NCBI RefSeq assembly: GCF_009905215.1
Contig: NZ_CP047593.1
Location: 3,476,900-3,540,899, forward strand
DNA from: Tichowtungia aerotolerans
GTDB lineage: Bacteria > Verrucomicrobiota > Kiritimatiellia > Kiritimatiellales > Tichowtungiaceae
Direction of reading: 5' to 3'
DNA length: 64,000 nucleotides
Numbering within the stretch: the stretch's first letter is position 1; each line of letters opens with the position of its first letter. The position numbers and the translations under genes were made by a program. This document shows positions 25,411-33,896 of this stretch, piece by piece. The notes below the pieces were generated by a model that worked only from the letters and a program-made list of their open reading frames with translations, had not been told where the DNA came from and ran no database searches.

Positions 25411-25851
25411 ATGAAACTGAAGCAACTGTCTGTTTTTCTTGAAAACAAACCCGGTCGTCTGCGTGAAGCATGCGACATTCTCGGGGCAAACCATATCAAT
25501 CTACTGACTCTCTCGCTCGCCGACACTGAACAATTCGGTATTTTACGGTTAATTGTCAATGACTCTGAAACGGCCAAGGCCGTTCTCGAGGAGGCGGGAT
25601 TCGTCGCAAAAATCACAGAAGTTATTGCTGTGGAAGTCAAAGACGAGCCCGGCGGACTGAGCAATGTGCTGAAGATCGAAGAAGACGCCGGCATAAGCGT
25701 CGAATACATGTATGCCTTCACGATCAAGAGCGGAGAAAACGCGGTCCTTCTCTTCCGTTTCGACAATATGGACAAAGCTATTGACGCCCTCCGAACCGCC
25801 GGGTTCAATGTTTTGGAAGCCAACGAAATTCATCAAAGGGCCGCCCGATAA
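25411..25851 (+). CDS. tandem ACT-domain protein
   Basis: The 146 residues form two ACT folds: LSVFLENKPGRLREACDILG (residues 5-24) begins the first and VEVKDEPGGLSNVLKIEEDA the second. ACT domains bind amino acids, so this protein may sense aromatic amino acids and regulate the flanking ligases or transcription. It has AAGGAGA before the ATG and its TAA overlaps the next ATG by one base, so translation is coupled to the second ligase. The same gene order occurs with paaK and ior in other anaerobes. Confidence 0.92.
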   Translation: MKLKQLSVFLENKPGRLREACDILGANHINLLTLSLADTEQFGILRLIVNDSETAKAVLEEAGFVAKITEVIAVEVKDEPGGLSNVLKIEEDAGISVEYMYAFTIKSGENAVLLFRFDNMDKAIDALRTAGFNVLEANEIHQRAAR

Positions 25852-27179
25852 TGACTCCGAATCTCCCCGAAAACCGAATTCTCGATCACGCAGAAATGCT
25901 TCCGCGCGGCGAACTGCAGGCACTGCAGCTCAAACGGCTGCAAAAAGCCGTTGCTCACGCCCAGAATATCCCTTATTACCAAGATGCCTTTGCGAAAGCT
26001 GGAATCCTTGCCGACTCGATCCAGTCGCTGGATGATTTGCGCCGATTGCCCTTCACCACCAAAGACGATTTGCGCGAGCAATATCCTCTCGGCATGCTGG
26101 CCGTGGACCGTTCCGAAGTCCTGCGTTTTCACGGCTCTTCCGGCACCACCGGAAAACCGACCATGGTGGCGTATACCCGCAATGACCTGAATATGTGGGC
26201 AAATCTGTGCGCCCGCTTTCTGACCGCGGGCGGCCTGCGCCCCGAACACACGGTTCAAATCGCCTTTGGTTACGGTCTGTTTACCGGCGGATTCGGACTG
26301 CACTATGGCGTCGAGCGGGTCGGGGCCTCCGTAATCCCAGCCGCCGCCGGCAACACCCCCAAACAAGTCATGCTGCTGATGGACATGCAGGCCGACGCGC
26401 TTGTCTGCACACCGAGTTATGCCCTGACCATTTCCGAATTTATTATCTCCAACGATATTCCACGTGACGCTCTCAATCTCAAATATGCGTTCTTCGGCGG
26501 AGAGCCATGGACTCAGGATATGGCCGACCGCATTGAATCCGAACTCGGCATTGCCAGCTTCAACAATTACGGGTTGAGTGAAGTCATCGGCCCGGGCATC
26601 AGCGGAGAATGCATTGCCAAAAACGGCATGCACATATCCGAAGATTATTTCATCGTTGAGTGCATCAATCCGCAAACGCTCGAACCGGTAGCGCCCGGCG
26701 AACAGGGCGAACTGGTTTTCACCACACTGTGCCGCGAGGCCATGCCTATCATCCGCTACCGCACCCGGGACATCGCCTCGCTCAATCCCGAGCCGTGCTC
26801 CTGCGGACGCACCACCATGCGCATGAGCCGCGTCACCGGCCGCAGTGACGACATGCTGATCATCAAAGGCGTCAATGTCTACCCTTCGCAGATCGAACAG
26901 GCGCTGCTGCGCGTCGAAGGCACTGCGCCGCACTATCAAATCATCGTGGACCGGCCCGACCGCACCGACATTGCCACCGTACAGGTGGAAATGACCGAAG
27001 AACTTTTCAGTGCCGGCATGAAGGAAATGCAGGAACTCAAAGAAAAGATCAGTCGCGCCGTTCAGGGCATCACCGGCCTGCGCATGAACATCGAGCTGGT
27101 TTCACCCAATACACTGGAACGTTTCACCGGAAAAGCCAGCCGCGTCAAAGACCTGCGCCGCGAAAAAGGACTGATCTGA
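25851..27179 (+). CDS. paaK: phenylacetate-CoA ligase (second)
   Basis: This 442-residue paralogue of the ligase at 24005 has the same motifs: FHGSSGTTGKPTMVAYTR, FGYGLFTGGFGLHYG, NNYGLSEVIGPGISGE and DDMLIIKGVNVYPSQIEQ. The two are clearly different in sequence, so they probably handle different aryl acids, for example phenylacetate and indoleacetate. The start codon overlaps the ACT stop. A palindromic repeat begins one base after its stop codon. Confidence 0.94.
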   Translation: MTPNLPENRILDHAEMLPRGELQALQLKRLQKAVAHAQNIPYYQDAFAKAGILADSIQSLDDLRRLPFTTKDDLREQYPLGMLAVDRSEVLRFHGSSGTTGKPTMVAYTRNDLNMWANLCARFLTAGGLRPEHTVQIAFGYGLFTGGFGLHYGVERVGASVIPAAAGNTPKQVMLLMDMQADALVCTPSYALTISEFIISNDIPRDALNLKYAFFGGEPWTQDMADRIESELGIASFNNYGLSEVIGPGISGECIAKNGMHISEDYFIVECINPQTLEPVAPGEQGELVFTTLCREAMPIIRYRTRDIASLNPEPCSCGRTTMRMSRVTGRSDDMLIIKGVNVYPSQIEQALLRVEGTAPHYQIIVDRPDRTDIATVQVEMTEELFSAGMKEMQELKEKISRAVQGITGLRMNIELVSPNTLERFTGKASRVKDLRREKGLI

Positions 27180-27199
27180 TTTTCCAGATATTGGGAAAC
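27180..27199. repeat. palindromic repeat copy after paaK
   Basis: TTTTCCA-GATAT-TGGGAAAC, directly after the TGA. There is a one-base bulge in the right arm. Confidence 0.65.
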
Positions 27200-27225
27200 T
27201 CATAAATCCAGCGGATGTCAGGACA

Positions 27226-27840
27226 TCAAATCGATTTTCCGTCCCAGGAAACATTGGATGGAAGAGAGTCCGGCTCACAAAAATCTCTGGTAACCGTATC
27301 TCCGGCTGGGGTTTCAATTGAAACCCGCACCCACAGGCCAATCGGGTCGGCATCTCCTTTATCCCCATCGTCAGAATAATATTGATGATCCAGCGCCCAA
27401 GACTTGATGACAAAAGATCGAGTTTCTGCTTTATATCGCTCTTCTGGCCTCAAGTTAATATCAAGAGAGTCCTCATAATACTTTTGCTCTGATTTGGAAC
27501 GATGTTTAAGATTTCTTCCACCCACCGCGTATCCAGCTCTCCATTCAATATCCAGTGTATAAAAAAAACGGCATTCCACCTTTAAATTGTTCAGATTAAT
27601 TGACGACCTATTGCGAAAATCGAGGACATAAACAAACCCTGAGTAATCTATATCAATTCCATCACCATCGTCAAAAAAACCAAGCTTCTTGACCTCTTTG
27701 CCGCTCAATGAAGACTGATCGATTTTGATCGTCAGTTTTTCAAAAGCAGCTTCAAGATCATTGACTGAAACATCCTCTGCAAATCCAGGGCCTGCACAAA
27801 CAATTCCGCCGATAAGAAAAGTAATTATTTTTTTTATCAT
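27226..27840 (-). CDS. hypothetical secreted protein (paralogue of 29852-30610)
   Basis: The 204 residues begin with a signal peptide (MIKKIITFLIGGIVCAGPGFA). The mature part has a beta-rich segment, FVYVLDFRNRSSINLNNLKV followed by ECRFFYTLD, that parallels YNIALKNESDTPFKSLNVDY-RIFFTH in the protein at 29852. The later IGLWVRVSIETPAGD parallels LGILLRVRKPG. I recognise no named family. A -10-like TAGGTT lies seven bases before the ATG with TTGAGG 17 bases further, and there is no ribosome site. The region is AT-richer than its surroundings. Confidence 0.75.
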   Translation of the reverse strand: MIKKIITFLIGGIVCAGPGFAEDVSVNDLEAAFEKLTIKIDQSSLSGKEVKKLGFFDDGDGIDIDYSGFVYVLDFRNRSSINLNNLKVECRFFYTLDIEWRAGYAVGGRNLKHRSKSEQKYYEDSLDINLRPEERYKAETRSFVIKSWALDHQYYSDDGDKGDADPIGLWVRVSIETPAGDTVTRDFCEPDSLPSNVSWDGKSI

Positions 27841-27847
27841 AAGAGTA

Positions 27848-27876
27848 AACCTAGCAAGGCAAAATCAGATCCTCAA
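27848..27876 (-). promoter_or_regulatory. candidate leaderless promoter of the secreted protein gene
   Basis: TTGAGG, 17 bases, TAGGTT, seven bases, ATG (27840). The spacing puts the transcription start at or next to the start codon. Confidence 0.5.
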
Positions 27877-27945
27877 GATAACAGACTTATTTCCTTTAAA
27901 GAAAAAGACGACACGACTTTCGTTTCTCTGCGAAAAAACTGTTAC

Positions 27946-29760
27946 CTATCGGTAATAGCTTGCCAGAAACCGATCAGCATCAGAAGACAGCCCGGCCCGT
28001 TCGGCGAACTTCTTGTATTCCACAATCAATACATAGACTTTCTGACCGCTGCCGTCCTTGCGCTGATCCCGCAGAATGCGTTCTATGGCCTCCATACCCT
28101 CTCGAGCATTTCCCTGTGCGAGCAACTGATTGGCCTGGGCCAACACAAGATCCTGCTGCAGATCGTCTCTTCGGGAAGCGACTCTCGCCACTTCCCGTCG
28201 AAGAAGTTTTTCAGCCGCCAGCGCATCGCCGCTTCGTTTCAGGAGGACTGCCTGCTGCTGCAGGGCGTCCGCGGCAACATCCGGAAAATATTTAAAACAA
28301 ACTGCTTTTTCCTTCAGCAGTTCGATTGCATCTTCAATACAATCCGTATTGACCAGAACTTCACATTCCATTTCCCAGGCAGCATCGCACAGAGAATCGA
28401 CCTCACGTGCTTTTCGTGCTGCCGCTAACGCCCCCGAAAAGAAATCTTCGTCCTGCAGGATCTCGGCAAGATGAACCAACACCGAAGCATCGCGGAATTT
28501 TTTTGGCTGCAGGGCCCGTGAACAGAAATACTCGAGTTCATGATCTGTCATTTCCCGGTCCGTTTGCGGATGAATGGCAAACCCGGTGGCATACCCCTGT
28601 TTGGAATAACGACCGATATCCATCTCCCATTCTTCTTTTCTCTTCATGAACCCGAACCAGGCATGTCCTCCGTATTTACCCCGGCCGTGAAAATAGAGAC
28701 AGGGAATGCCGTGAGCCCGGGCAGAAACAACGCAGTAATAAGCCTGATCCACACAAATTCCGAAACATTCCTGAATTTCCTGCAAGGTGTATTCGTGATG
28801 CGGCCAGATATAGATCTTTCGAAGAAGACGGGTCAGATCGTAAGTAATCTCGTCATAGTGTTTTCCCCACAGGCTGCGACTGCCATCCACATTTTCCAGC
28901 GCCCACTCCAGCTCGCCAAGCGGCGTCGGAACGTCGACAACAAACACCAGCGAATCGACCGAAAGCTCGTCATAAGAGACCTTGGTTTTCGCTGAGCTGT
29001 AAAGCCGTTTGAAATAATCATAATACAGAGAAACATCTTCATCCGGCGGAAGCCACCCTTCTCCAATCTGGTTGTGCATTTCCCTGCGTGGAGTATCCCA
29101 AACAACTGCCATGGCGAGAATCAGATTCAGAAACTGATCTCGGGATTCGGGATCATGATCGTAAAGCTTTTGAATGATGAGAGCTGCTTCAGACGTATTA
29201 TCGTCATCTGTAAGAGTTTCTGCTACCAGCCGTATTCGTTCATTTGAAGTGAACAGCCAACTCCAAACCTGGGGGGAAATATCAGAGGCATCCTGAAATG
29301 CTTCCAGACTTCTGGCACAACAGGCCACTGCTGACATCTCATCCAAAGCCACCGAGTCATCCTGAGCAAAAGATCCGGCCCGTACTCTTAGATATTTACG
29401 TAAGGCCTCGACTCCTGCACGCCCCTGTCCTTCGGCCAGACTTTTAACCAGAATTTCCCGGGAAACCTCCACCGCATCGAGCTCATCAGACCCCAAACTT
29501 GAAAAAAGCCTAATCAACTCGGAAGAAGTCGGGTTTGCTGCCACATATGCATCCACCTCAATCGGAAAAATATCAGCAATCTCTATGGGCGTATTGGTTA
29601 CAGACAAAGCAACATCATTTGTAGAAATAACTTCTGCCGGAGCTTCATTTGCAGAGGAAGCCGCCACCGGCACATTATTGGTTGTTAAATCCAGCGCAGA
29701 ATCGCTCCATACCCAACAACCTGCCGTCACAAAAACAACCTTTATAAACAATCGATTCAT
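27946..29760 (-). CDS. secreted transglutaminase-like protein with C-terminal TPR-type repeats
   Basis: The 604 residues start with a signal peptide and a Thr/Asn/Ala-rich linker. A helical domain follows, then a transglutaminase-like core with the catalytic triad visible: Cys in FGICVDQAYYCVVSARAHGI, His in KYGGHAWFGF and Asp in EWEMDIGRY. About 200 C-terminal residues are helical repeats (LQQQAVLLKRSGDALAAEKL, ANQLLAQGNAREGMEAIERI) of TPR type. It may be a peptidase or a peptide-crosslinking enzyme on exported substrates. The two related secreted proteins flank it. Confidence 0.78.
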   Translation of the reverse strand: MNRLFIKVVFVTAGCWVWSDSALDLTTNNVPVAASSANEAPAEVISTNDVALSVTNTPIEIADIFPIEVDAYVAANPTSSELIRLFSSLGSDELDAVEVSREILVKSLAEGQGRAGVEALRKYLRVRAGSFAQDDSVALDEMSAVACCARSLEAFQDASDISPQVWSWLFTSNERIRLVAETLTDDDNTSEAALIIQKLYDHDPESRDQFLNLILAMAVVWDTPRREMHNQIGEGWLPPDEDVSLYYDYFKRLYSSAKTKVSYDELSVDSLVFVVDVPTPLGELEWALENVDGSRSLWGKHYDEITYDLTRLLRKIYIWPHHEYTLQEIQECFGICVDQAYYCVVSARAHGIPCLYFHGRGKYGGHAWFGFMKRKEEWEMDIGRYSKQGYATGFAIHPQTDREMTDHELEYFCSRALQPKKFRDASVLVHLAEILQDEDFFSGALAAARKAREVDSLCDAAWEMECEVLVNTDCIEDAIELLKEKAVCFKYFPDVAADALQQQAVLLKRSGDALAAEKLLRREVARVASRRDDLQQDLVLAQANQLLAQGNAREGMEAIERILRDQRKDGSGQKVYVLIVEYKKFAERAGLSSDADRFLASYYR

Positions 29761-29851
29761 TGCTTCGAAAATCTCACGAATAAATTAGAATTTCTACAAA
29801 TTTGTGATAAAAAAAATATCTTTCATATTTTAGCCAGCAGAAAGAAGCCCC

Positions 29852-30610
29852 ATGCGACAAGTTATTTCAGTCATGCTCATCTTTTCCGCACTCTGGTTTC
29901 CGACAATTACATCTGCAATTATACTCGTTGAAACGAACGGAGTATCCATTGATGGAAAAATTTCATCATACGCCCCGTCAACCGCTCTCGTAAAAGTCAA
30001 TCAGGATGGACAGCTGATCACACTTCCGCTTTCCTCTTTCACCGCCGAAAGCCAGGAAACCGTTATACTCTGGAAAGCGGATAAAAACTTTAAGCGAAAA
30101 TCCAATCTGAGCGTAACCCTCCGACCCAGTTACACCGAATCCTCAAGTAACATCGTCGGTACCATTACCGATTCTTTTACAAAAAAAGAGCGTGAAGACA
30201 CCATCGGCACAGAGGTTCGAAGCACCTGCATTTACAACATAGCCTTGAAAAATGAATCCGATACCCCGTTCAAAAGCCTCAATGTTGACTATCGTATTTT
30301 TTTCACACACCGCCTGACATCGGACGATGTCGGTCAATATCAACTGGCAGGAAGCATTGAGCGAGACACTCTTCTCCCCGGGACCACCTGGAATTTTAAA
30401 ACCAATCCCTTTATCAGTTCTATCAGTTATCAATCCGCACCGGGCATTCGGTGGGGAGGACGACCGTTCGATACCGGGTCTAATGTCCTGGGAATACTGC
30501 TCCGTGTCCGAAAACCCGGTCTTTCAGACGAATGGATCGAACAGGAAGTTGAAGACGGAGAAATTCCCCGCAAACGCGACCGTGCCACTTACCAGAAAAT
30601 ATACGAATAA
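29852..30610 (+). CDS. hypothetical secreted protein with SHD1-like N-terminal domain
   Basis: The 252 residues open with a signal peptide (MRQVISVMLIFSALWFPTITSA). Next is a short beta domain, NGVSIDGKISSYAPSTALVK plus QLITLPLSSFTAESQ, resembling SHD1-type domains found in secreted proteins of planctomycetes and verrucomicrobia. The C-terminal part is paralogous to the protein at 27226-27840. Function is unknown. The gene is divergent from the transglutaminase-like gene and is followed after 25 bases by another secreted protein. Confidence 0.75.
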   Translation: MRQVISVMLIFSALWFPTITSAIILVETNGVSIDGKISSYAPSTALVKVNQDGQLITLPLSSFTAESQETVILWKADKNFKRKSNLSVTLRPSYTESSSNIVGTITDSFTKKEREDTIGTEVRSTCIYNIALKNESDTPFKSLNVDYRIFFTHRLTSDDVGQYQLAGSIERDTLLPGTTWNFKTNPFISSISYQSAPGIRWGGRPFDTGSNVLGILLRVRKPGLSDEWIEQEVEDGEIPRKRDRATYQKIYE

Positions 30611-30635
30611 AAACCTGAGTCAGACTGGGGACCAA

Positions 30636-31418
30636 ATGAGAAAACATATCATATCAGCCTTGCTTTGCGCCAGCACCTTTGCACATGCCCAGACACATCT
30701 GGACATTAAAGTTCCGGACACTGTGGAAAGTGACCTTTTCGGCCCCGTTAAATCGACTCATACAGTTTATCAAAAAGAAATTTTCAAAAGCAGCTACTCA
30801 AAACACACAACCCGAGAGAAAGAGCGTATCTATGATGAAAAAGGCAACCTGATGACCGCGATTGACACGGACGTCGATGACGACACGTCCAAGCACACAG
30901 TTTACGCGTACACAACCAATGGATGCCTGTTCGAAAAAACCATCAATGATTCAGAAACCGAAACAAATAAAACATACAGGTATACGATCGACATAGAATC
31001 CGGACAGATTCTTCGCCAGAACTTAAATAATGGCACATTCAGGATCACCGCCTACACGCCCGCCGGATATGAATATTACATCGAAGAAAGATCTTCCAGC
31101 AACACTCTGACCCGGGCCACCCAAATCAAGCGACTGCTCAACAACAGGGAGTACGAATCAACGACCTTCGATGCCGAAAACGAACCGACCAGACTCTCCG
31201 TATTCAAATGGAGTTCTTACGGATTACTGAGGGAGTACAGCTACAAGTCTTTTGCCACAAACGGATACTCCTTCATCACGACCTATACACACCCTCAAAA
31301 AGATAAAACCGGTAATTGGACAAAACGGATTTCAAAAATTCATATGATCCATGACGGCAAAAAAACGCTGTACGGCAAGGAGATCGCCACCCGTAAAATC
31401 AAATATTTTGACGAATAA
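30636..31418 (+). CDS. hypothetical secreted protein with YD-like repeats
   Basis: The 260 residues have a signal peptide (MRKHIISALLCASTFAHAQ) and then beta-strand units of the kind ERIYDEKGNLMTAIDTD, VYAYTTNGCLFEKTIND and RYTIDIESGQILRQNL. These resemble single YD/RHS repeats that wind into a shell, though too few are present for a full one. The ATG at 30636 is chosen for the signal peptide; the reading frame runs far upstream across the previous gene. It may be cotranscribed with the gene at 29852. Confidence 0.72.
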   Translation: MRKHIISALLCASTFAHAQTHLDIKVPDTVESDLFGPVKSTHTVYQKEIFKSSYSKHTTREKERIYDEKGNLMTAIDTDVDDDTSKHTVYAYTTNGCLFEKTINDSETETNKTYRYTIDIESGQILRQNLNNGTFRITAYTPAGYEYYIEERSSSNTLTRATQIKRLLNNREYESTTFDAENEPTRLSVFKWSSYGLLREYSYKSFATNGYSFITTYTHPQKDKTGNWTKRISKIHMIHDGKKTLYGKEIATRKIKYFDE

Positions 31419-31531
31419 ACATTCCGCCGCTCTTCGCGCCCTCCGCAGGGCCTAGAAAAAAAACAACAACAAACCCTGCCACTATCGCACTTAAAACCTG
31501 CAAGGTATCTCATCAGAACCGAAATGGGCTC

Positions 31532-31549
31532 TTCTAAGGTTTGGAAAAG
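31532..31549. repeat. palindromic repeat copy, degenerate
   Basis: TTCTAA-GGT-TTGGAAAAG, one transition in the left arm. Confidence 0.5.
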
Positions 31550-31564
31550 AAAGATGCGCCCTCA

Positions 31565-31588
31565 TGCAATGAGTTTCAAATCATTGCA
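31565..31588. promoter_or_regulatory. inverted repeat upstream of tkt
   Basis: TGCAATGA and TCATTGCA are perfect eight-base arms with an eight-base spacer. It is a possible operator about 100 bases upstream of the tkt -10 region. Confidence 0.35.
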
Positions 31589-31721
31589 AGCCCCGCTGAA
31601 CGAAAATGTTTTGCTTTTGGTTTGTTTTTGCTTTCTTTCATTTCGTGTTCGGCAGATTGAGCTGTTTTAGATACATTTTTACCCGGTTTTTATATTAAGG
31701 GATTAACTAAGAGGAGAAAAA

Positions 31722-33710
31722 ATGGATCTTAAGCTGATTGCAAACACCATTCGCGGCCTGTCAGTGGACGGCGTACAGGCTGCCAACTCAGGTCATCCGG
31801 GGCTTCCGCTCGGCATGGCGGATGTCGCCGCAGTACTCTGGACGCAGTTCCTGAAACACAACCCGGACAACCCGGACTGGGCCGACCGCGACCGCTTTGT
31901 TCTGTCTGCCGGGCACGGTTCAATGCTGATCTACAGCCTGCTTCACCTCGCCGGTTACGATCTGCCCATGGAAGAACTGAAAAATTTCCGTCAGTGGGGA
32001 AGCAAAACGGCCGGCCACCCGGAATACGGCCACACGATCGGTGTAGAAACAACAACCGGACCGCTCGGCCAGGGGTGCTCCAATGCCGTCGGAATGGCGC
32101 TGGCTGAAAAAATGCTGGCCGCACGCTTCAACACCGAAGCACAAAAAATCGTCGACCACTACACCTACGTTATCGCGTCCGAAGGTGAATTCATGGAAGG
32201 CATCTCCCACGAAGCCTTTTCATTCGCCGGAAATCATGGTCTTGGCGACCTGATCGTTTTCTACGATGAAAACTTCATTTCCATCGAAGGCGACACCCAC
32301 ATCACCTACACCGACGATGTTGAAAAACGCATGGAAGCCTACGGATGGCACGTCCAGCGTATCAACGGCCACGACTATGACGACATCATCAACGCCACCC
32401 GCGTTGCTCAGAAGGAAGTCAACAAACCTTCCGTCATCATCTGCAACACCACCATCGGTTTCGGATCACCGAACAAAGCCGGGTCTCACGACTGCCACGG
32501 CGCCCCGCTCGGCGAAGACGAAGTGGCTCTGACCAAAGAAGCGCTCGGCATGCCGTCTGACAAACATTTCTATGTTCCGGACGAAGTCTACGCAACCTTC
32601 AAAGAAGCCGCCGTTGAAAATGCAAAAAAAGAGGCCATGTGGAATGACCTGTTTGCAGAATATGCCAAAGCCAATCCCGAGAAAGCTGCGGAATGGAAGC
32701 AGTGCATGAAAGGCGAACTGCCGGAAACACTGGGCAAACTGATTGCCGACTTCGAAGCAGGCGGCTCCATCGCAACCCGTTCTGCTTCCGGAAAAGTGCT
32801 GCAGGATCTGGCGAAAGCGGTCCCATATCTTATCGGCGGTTCTGCCGACCTGGCTCCGTCCAACAACACGAACCTGAAAGATATGGGCGACATCGGCGCG
32901 AACTCCTTTGATGGACGCAACCTCCACTTCGGTGTGCGCGAAATCGGCATGGGCGGCATCATGAACGGAATTCAGGTGCATGGCGGATTCCGCGTGTTCG
33001 GAGCCACCTTCCTTGTCTTTGCCGACTACGTCCGCCCAACCACTCGTGTTGCGGCCCTGATGAACCTGCCGGTTATCTACGTCTACACGCATGACAGCTT
33101 CTACGTCGGAGAAGACGGGCCGACCCATCAGCCGATCGAAACGCTGATGAGCCTGCGCATCACCCCGAACGTCACTGTTATCCGTCCGTCAGATGCCACC
33201 GAAACCAAAAGCGCATGGATTGCCGCGCTGGAAAACAAATCCGGCCCGACCGCCCTGCTCCTGACCCGCCAGAACCTTCCGATCTTTGATCGCGAAGAGT
33301 TCGCCCCGGCTGACAACCTCAAAAAAGGCGCCTACACCATTTGGGAAAACGCCGAAAGCGATCACGACATCCTGATTGTCGCCAGCGGCTCTGAAGTCTG
33401 GATTTCCATCGAAGCCGGTAAAAAACTGGCCGAAGAAGGCAAAAAGGTTCGGGTCGTCAGCATGCCGAGTTGGGAACTCTTTGAAAAACAGGATGCGGAA
33501 TACAAAGCTTCCGTCTTTCCGGCAACCACAAAATGCCGCCTCGCCGTTGAAGCAGGTTGGCCGGCCGGCTGGGAAAAATATGTCGGTGATGCCGGAAAAA
33601 TCATCGGAATTGACCACTTCGGTGCATCAGCTCCAGGCGGCAAACTTGCAGAAGAATTCGGAATCAACGCCGACAACATCTACAAAACCGCCAAAGAAAT
33701 GATCGGCTAA
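31722..33710 (+). CDS. tkt: transketolase
   Basis: This 662-residue thiamine enzyme moves two-carbon units in the pentose phosphate pathway. It shows NSGHPGLPLGMADVAAVLWT, GPLGQGCSNAVGMALAEKM, MEGISHEAFSFAGNHGLGDL, FYDENFISIEGDT, the pyrimidine domain RNLHFGVREIGMGGIMNGI and a C-terminal domain. The usual GDG of the thiamine site reads ASEG here (ASEGEFMEGIS), so Glu replaces the metal-binding Asp. AGAGGAG lies before the ATG. It is a single transcription unit closed by a strong terminator. Confidence 0.96.
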   Translation: MDLKLIANTIRGLSVDGVQAANSGHPGLPLGMADVAAVLWTQFLKHNPDNPDWADRDRFVLSAGHGSMLIYSLLHLAGYDLPMEELKNFRQWGSKTAGHPEYGHTIGVETTTGPLGQGCSNAVGMALAEKMLAARFNTEAQKIVDHYTYVIASEGEFMEGISHEAFSFAGNHGLGDLIVFYDENFISIEGDTHITYTDDVEKRMEAYGWHVQRINGHDYDDIINATRVAQKEVNKPSVIICNTTIGFGSPNKAGSHDCHGAPLGEDEVALTKEALGMPSDKHFYVPDEVYATFKEAAVENAKKEAMWNDLFAEYAKANPEKAAEWKQCMKGELPETLGKLIADFEAGGSIATRSASGKVLQDLAKAVPYLIGGSADLAPSNNTNLKDMGDIGANSFDGRNLHFGVREIGMGGIMNGIQVHGGFRVFGATFLVFADYVRPTTRVAALMNLPVIYVYTHDSFYVGEDGPTHQPIETLMSLRITPNVTVIRPSDATETKSAWIAALENKSGPTALLLTRQNLPIFDREEFAPADNLKKGAYTIWENAESDHDILIVASGSEVWISIEAGKKLAEEGKKVRVVSMPSWELFEKQDAEYKASVFPATTKCRLAVEAGWPAGWEKYVGDAGKIIGIDHFGASAPGGKLAEEFGINADNIYKTAKEMIG

Positions 33711-33715
33711 ACCCC

Positions 33716-33735
33716 GGTTTCCAATCTTTGGAAAC
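33716..33735. repeat. palindromic repeat copy after tkt (exact)
   Basis: GTTTCCAA-TCT-TTGGAAAC, eight-base arms, five bases after the stop codon. A degenerate copy, TTCCGAACCTCGGAA, follows at 33741-33755. Confidence 0.85.
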
Positions 33736-33760
33736 AATGGTTCCGAACCTCGGAACAAAC

Positions 33761-33801
33761 GGGCCGGATTTTTCCAAACCTTGGAAAATCCGGCCCGTTT
33801 T
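33761..33801 (+). terminator. intrinsic terminator of tkt built on the palindromic repeat
   Basis: GGGCCGGA and TCCGGCCC flank an exact repeat core (TTTTCCAA-ACC-TTGGAAAA), giving a stem of about 16 pairs followed by CGTTTTG. Confidence 0.88.
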
Positions 33802-33896
33802 GTTAGCTTTGAAAGCAAGGCTTCTGCGGTTTTAACTGGAAGAATATGACTGTTATCATTATGATTCGCGGCCATAGTAGAAAGAGTTACTGAACG

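Larger units (their letters stand above)
31419..31721 (+). other. intergenic region upstream of transketolase
   Basis: These 303 bases hold no convincing gene. They contain a degenerate palindromic repeat (31532), an inverted repeat TGCAATGA-N8-TCATTGCA (31565-31588), a T-rich stretch and a -10-like TATATT at 31691 before the tkt ribosome site AGAGGAG. Confidence 0.6.

Noticed and set aside
31554-31670. 38-residue hydrophobic frame upstream of tkt
   Set aside because: Low complexity, no ribosome site, and it lies in a T-rich promoter-like region.
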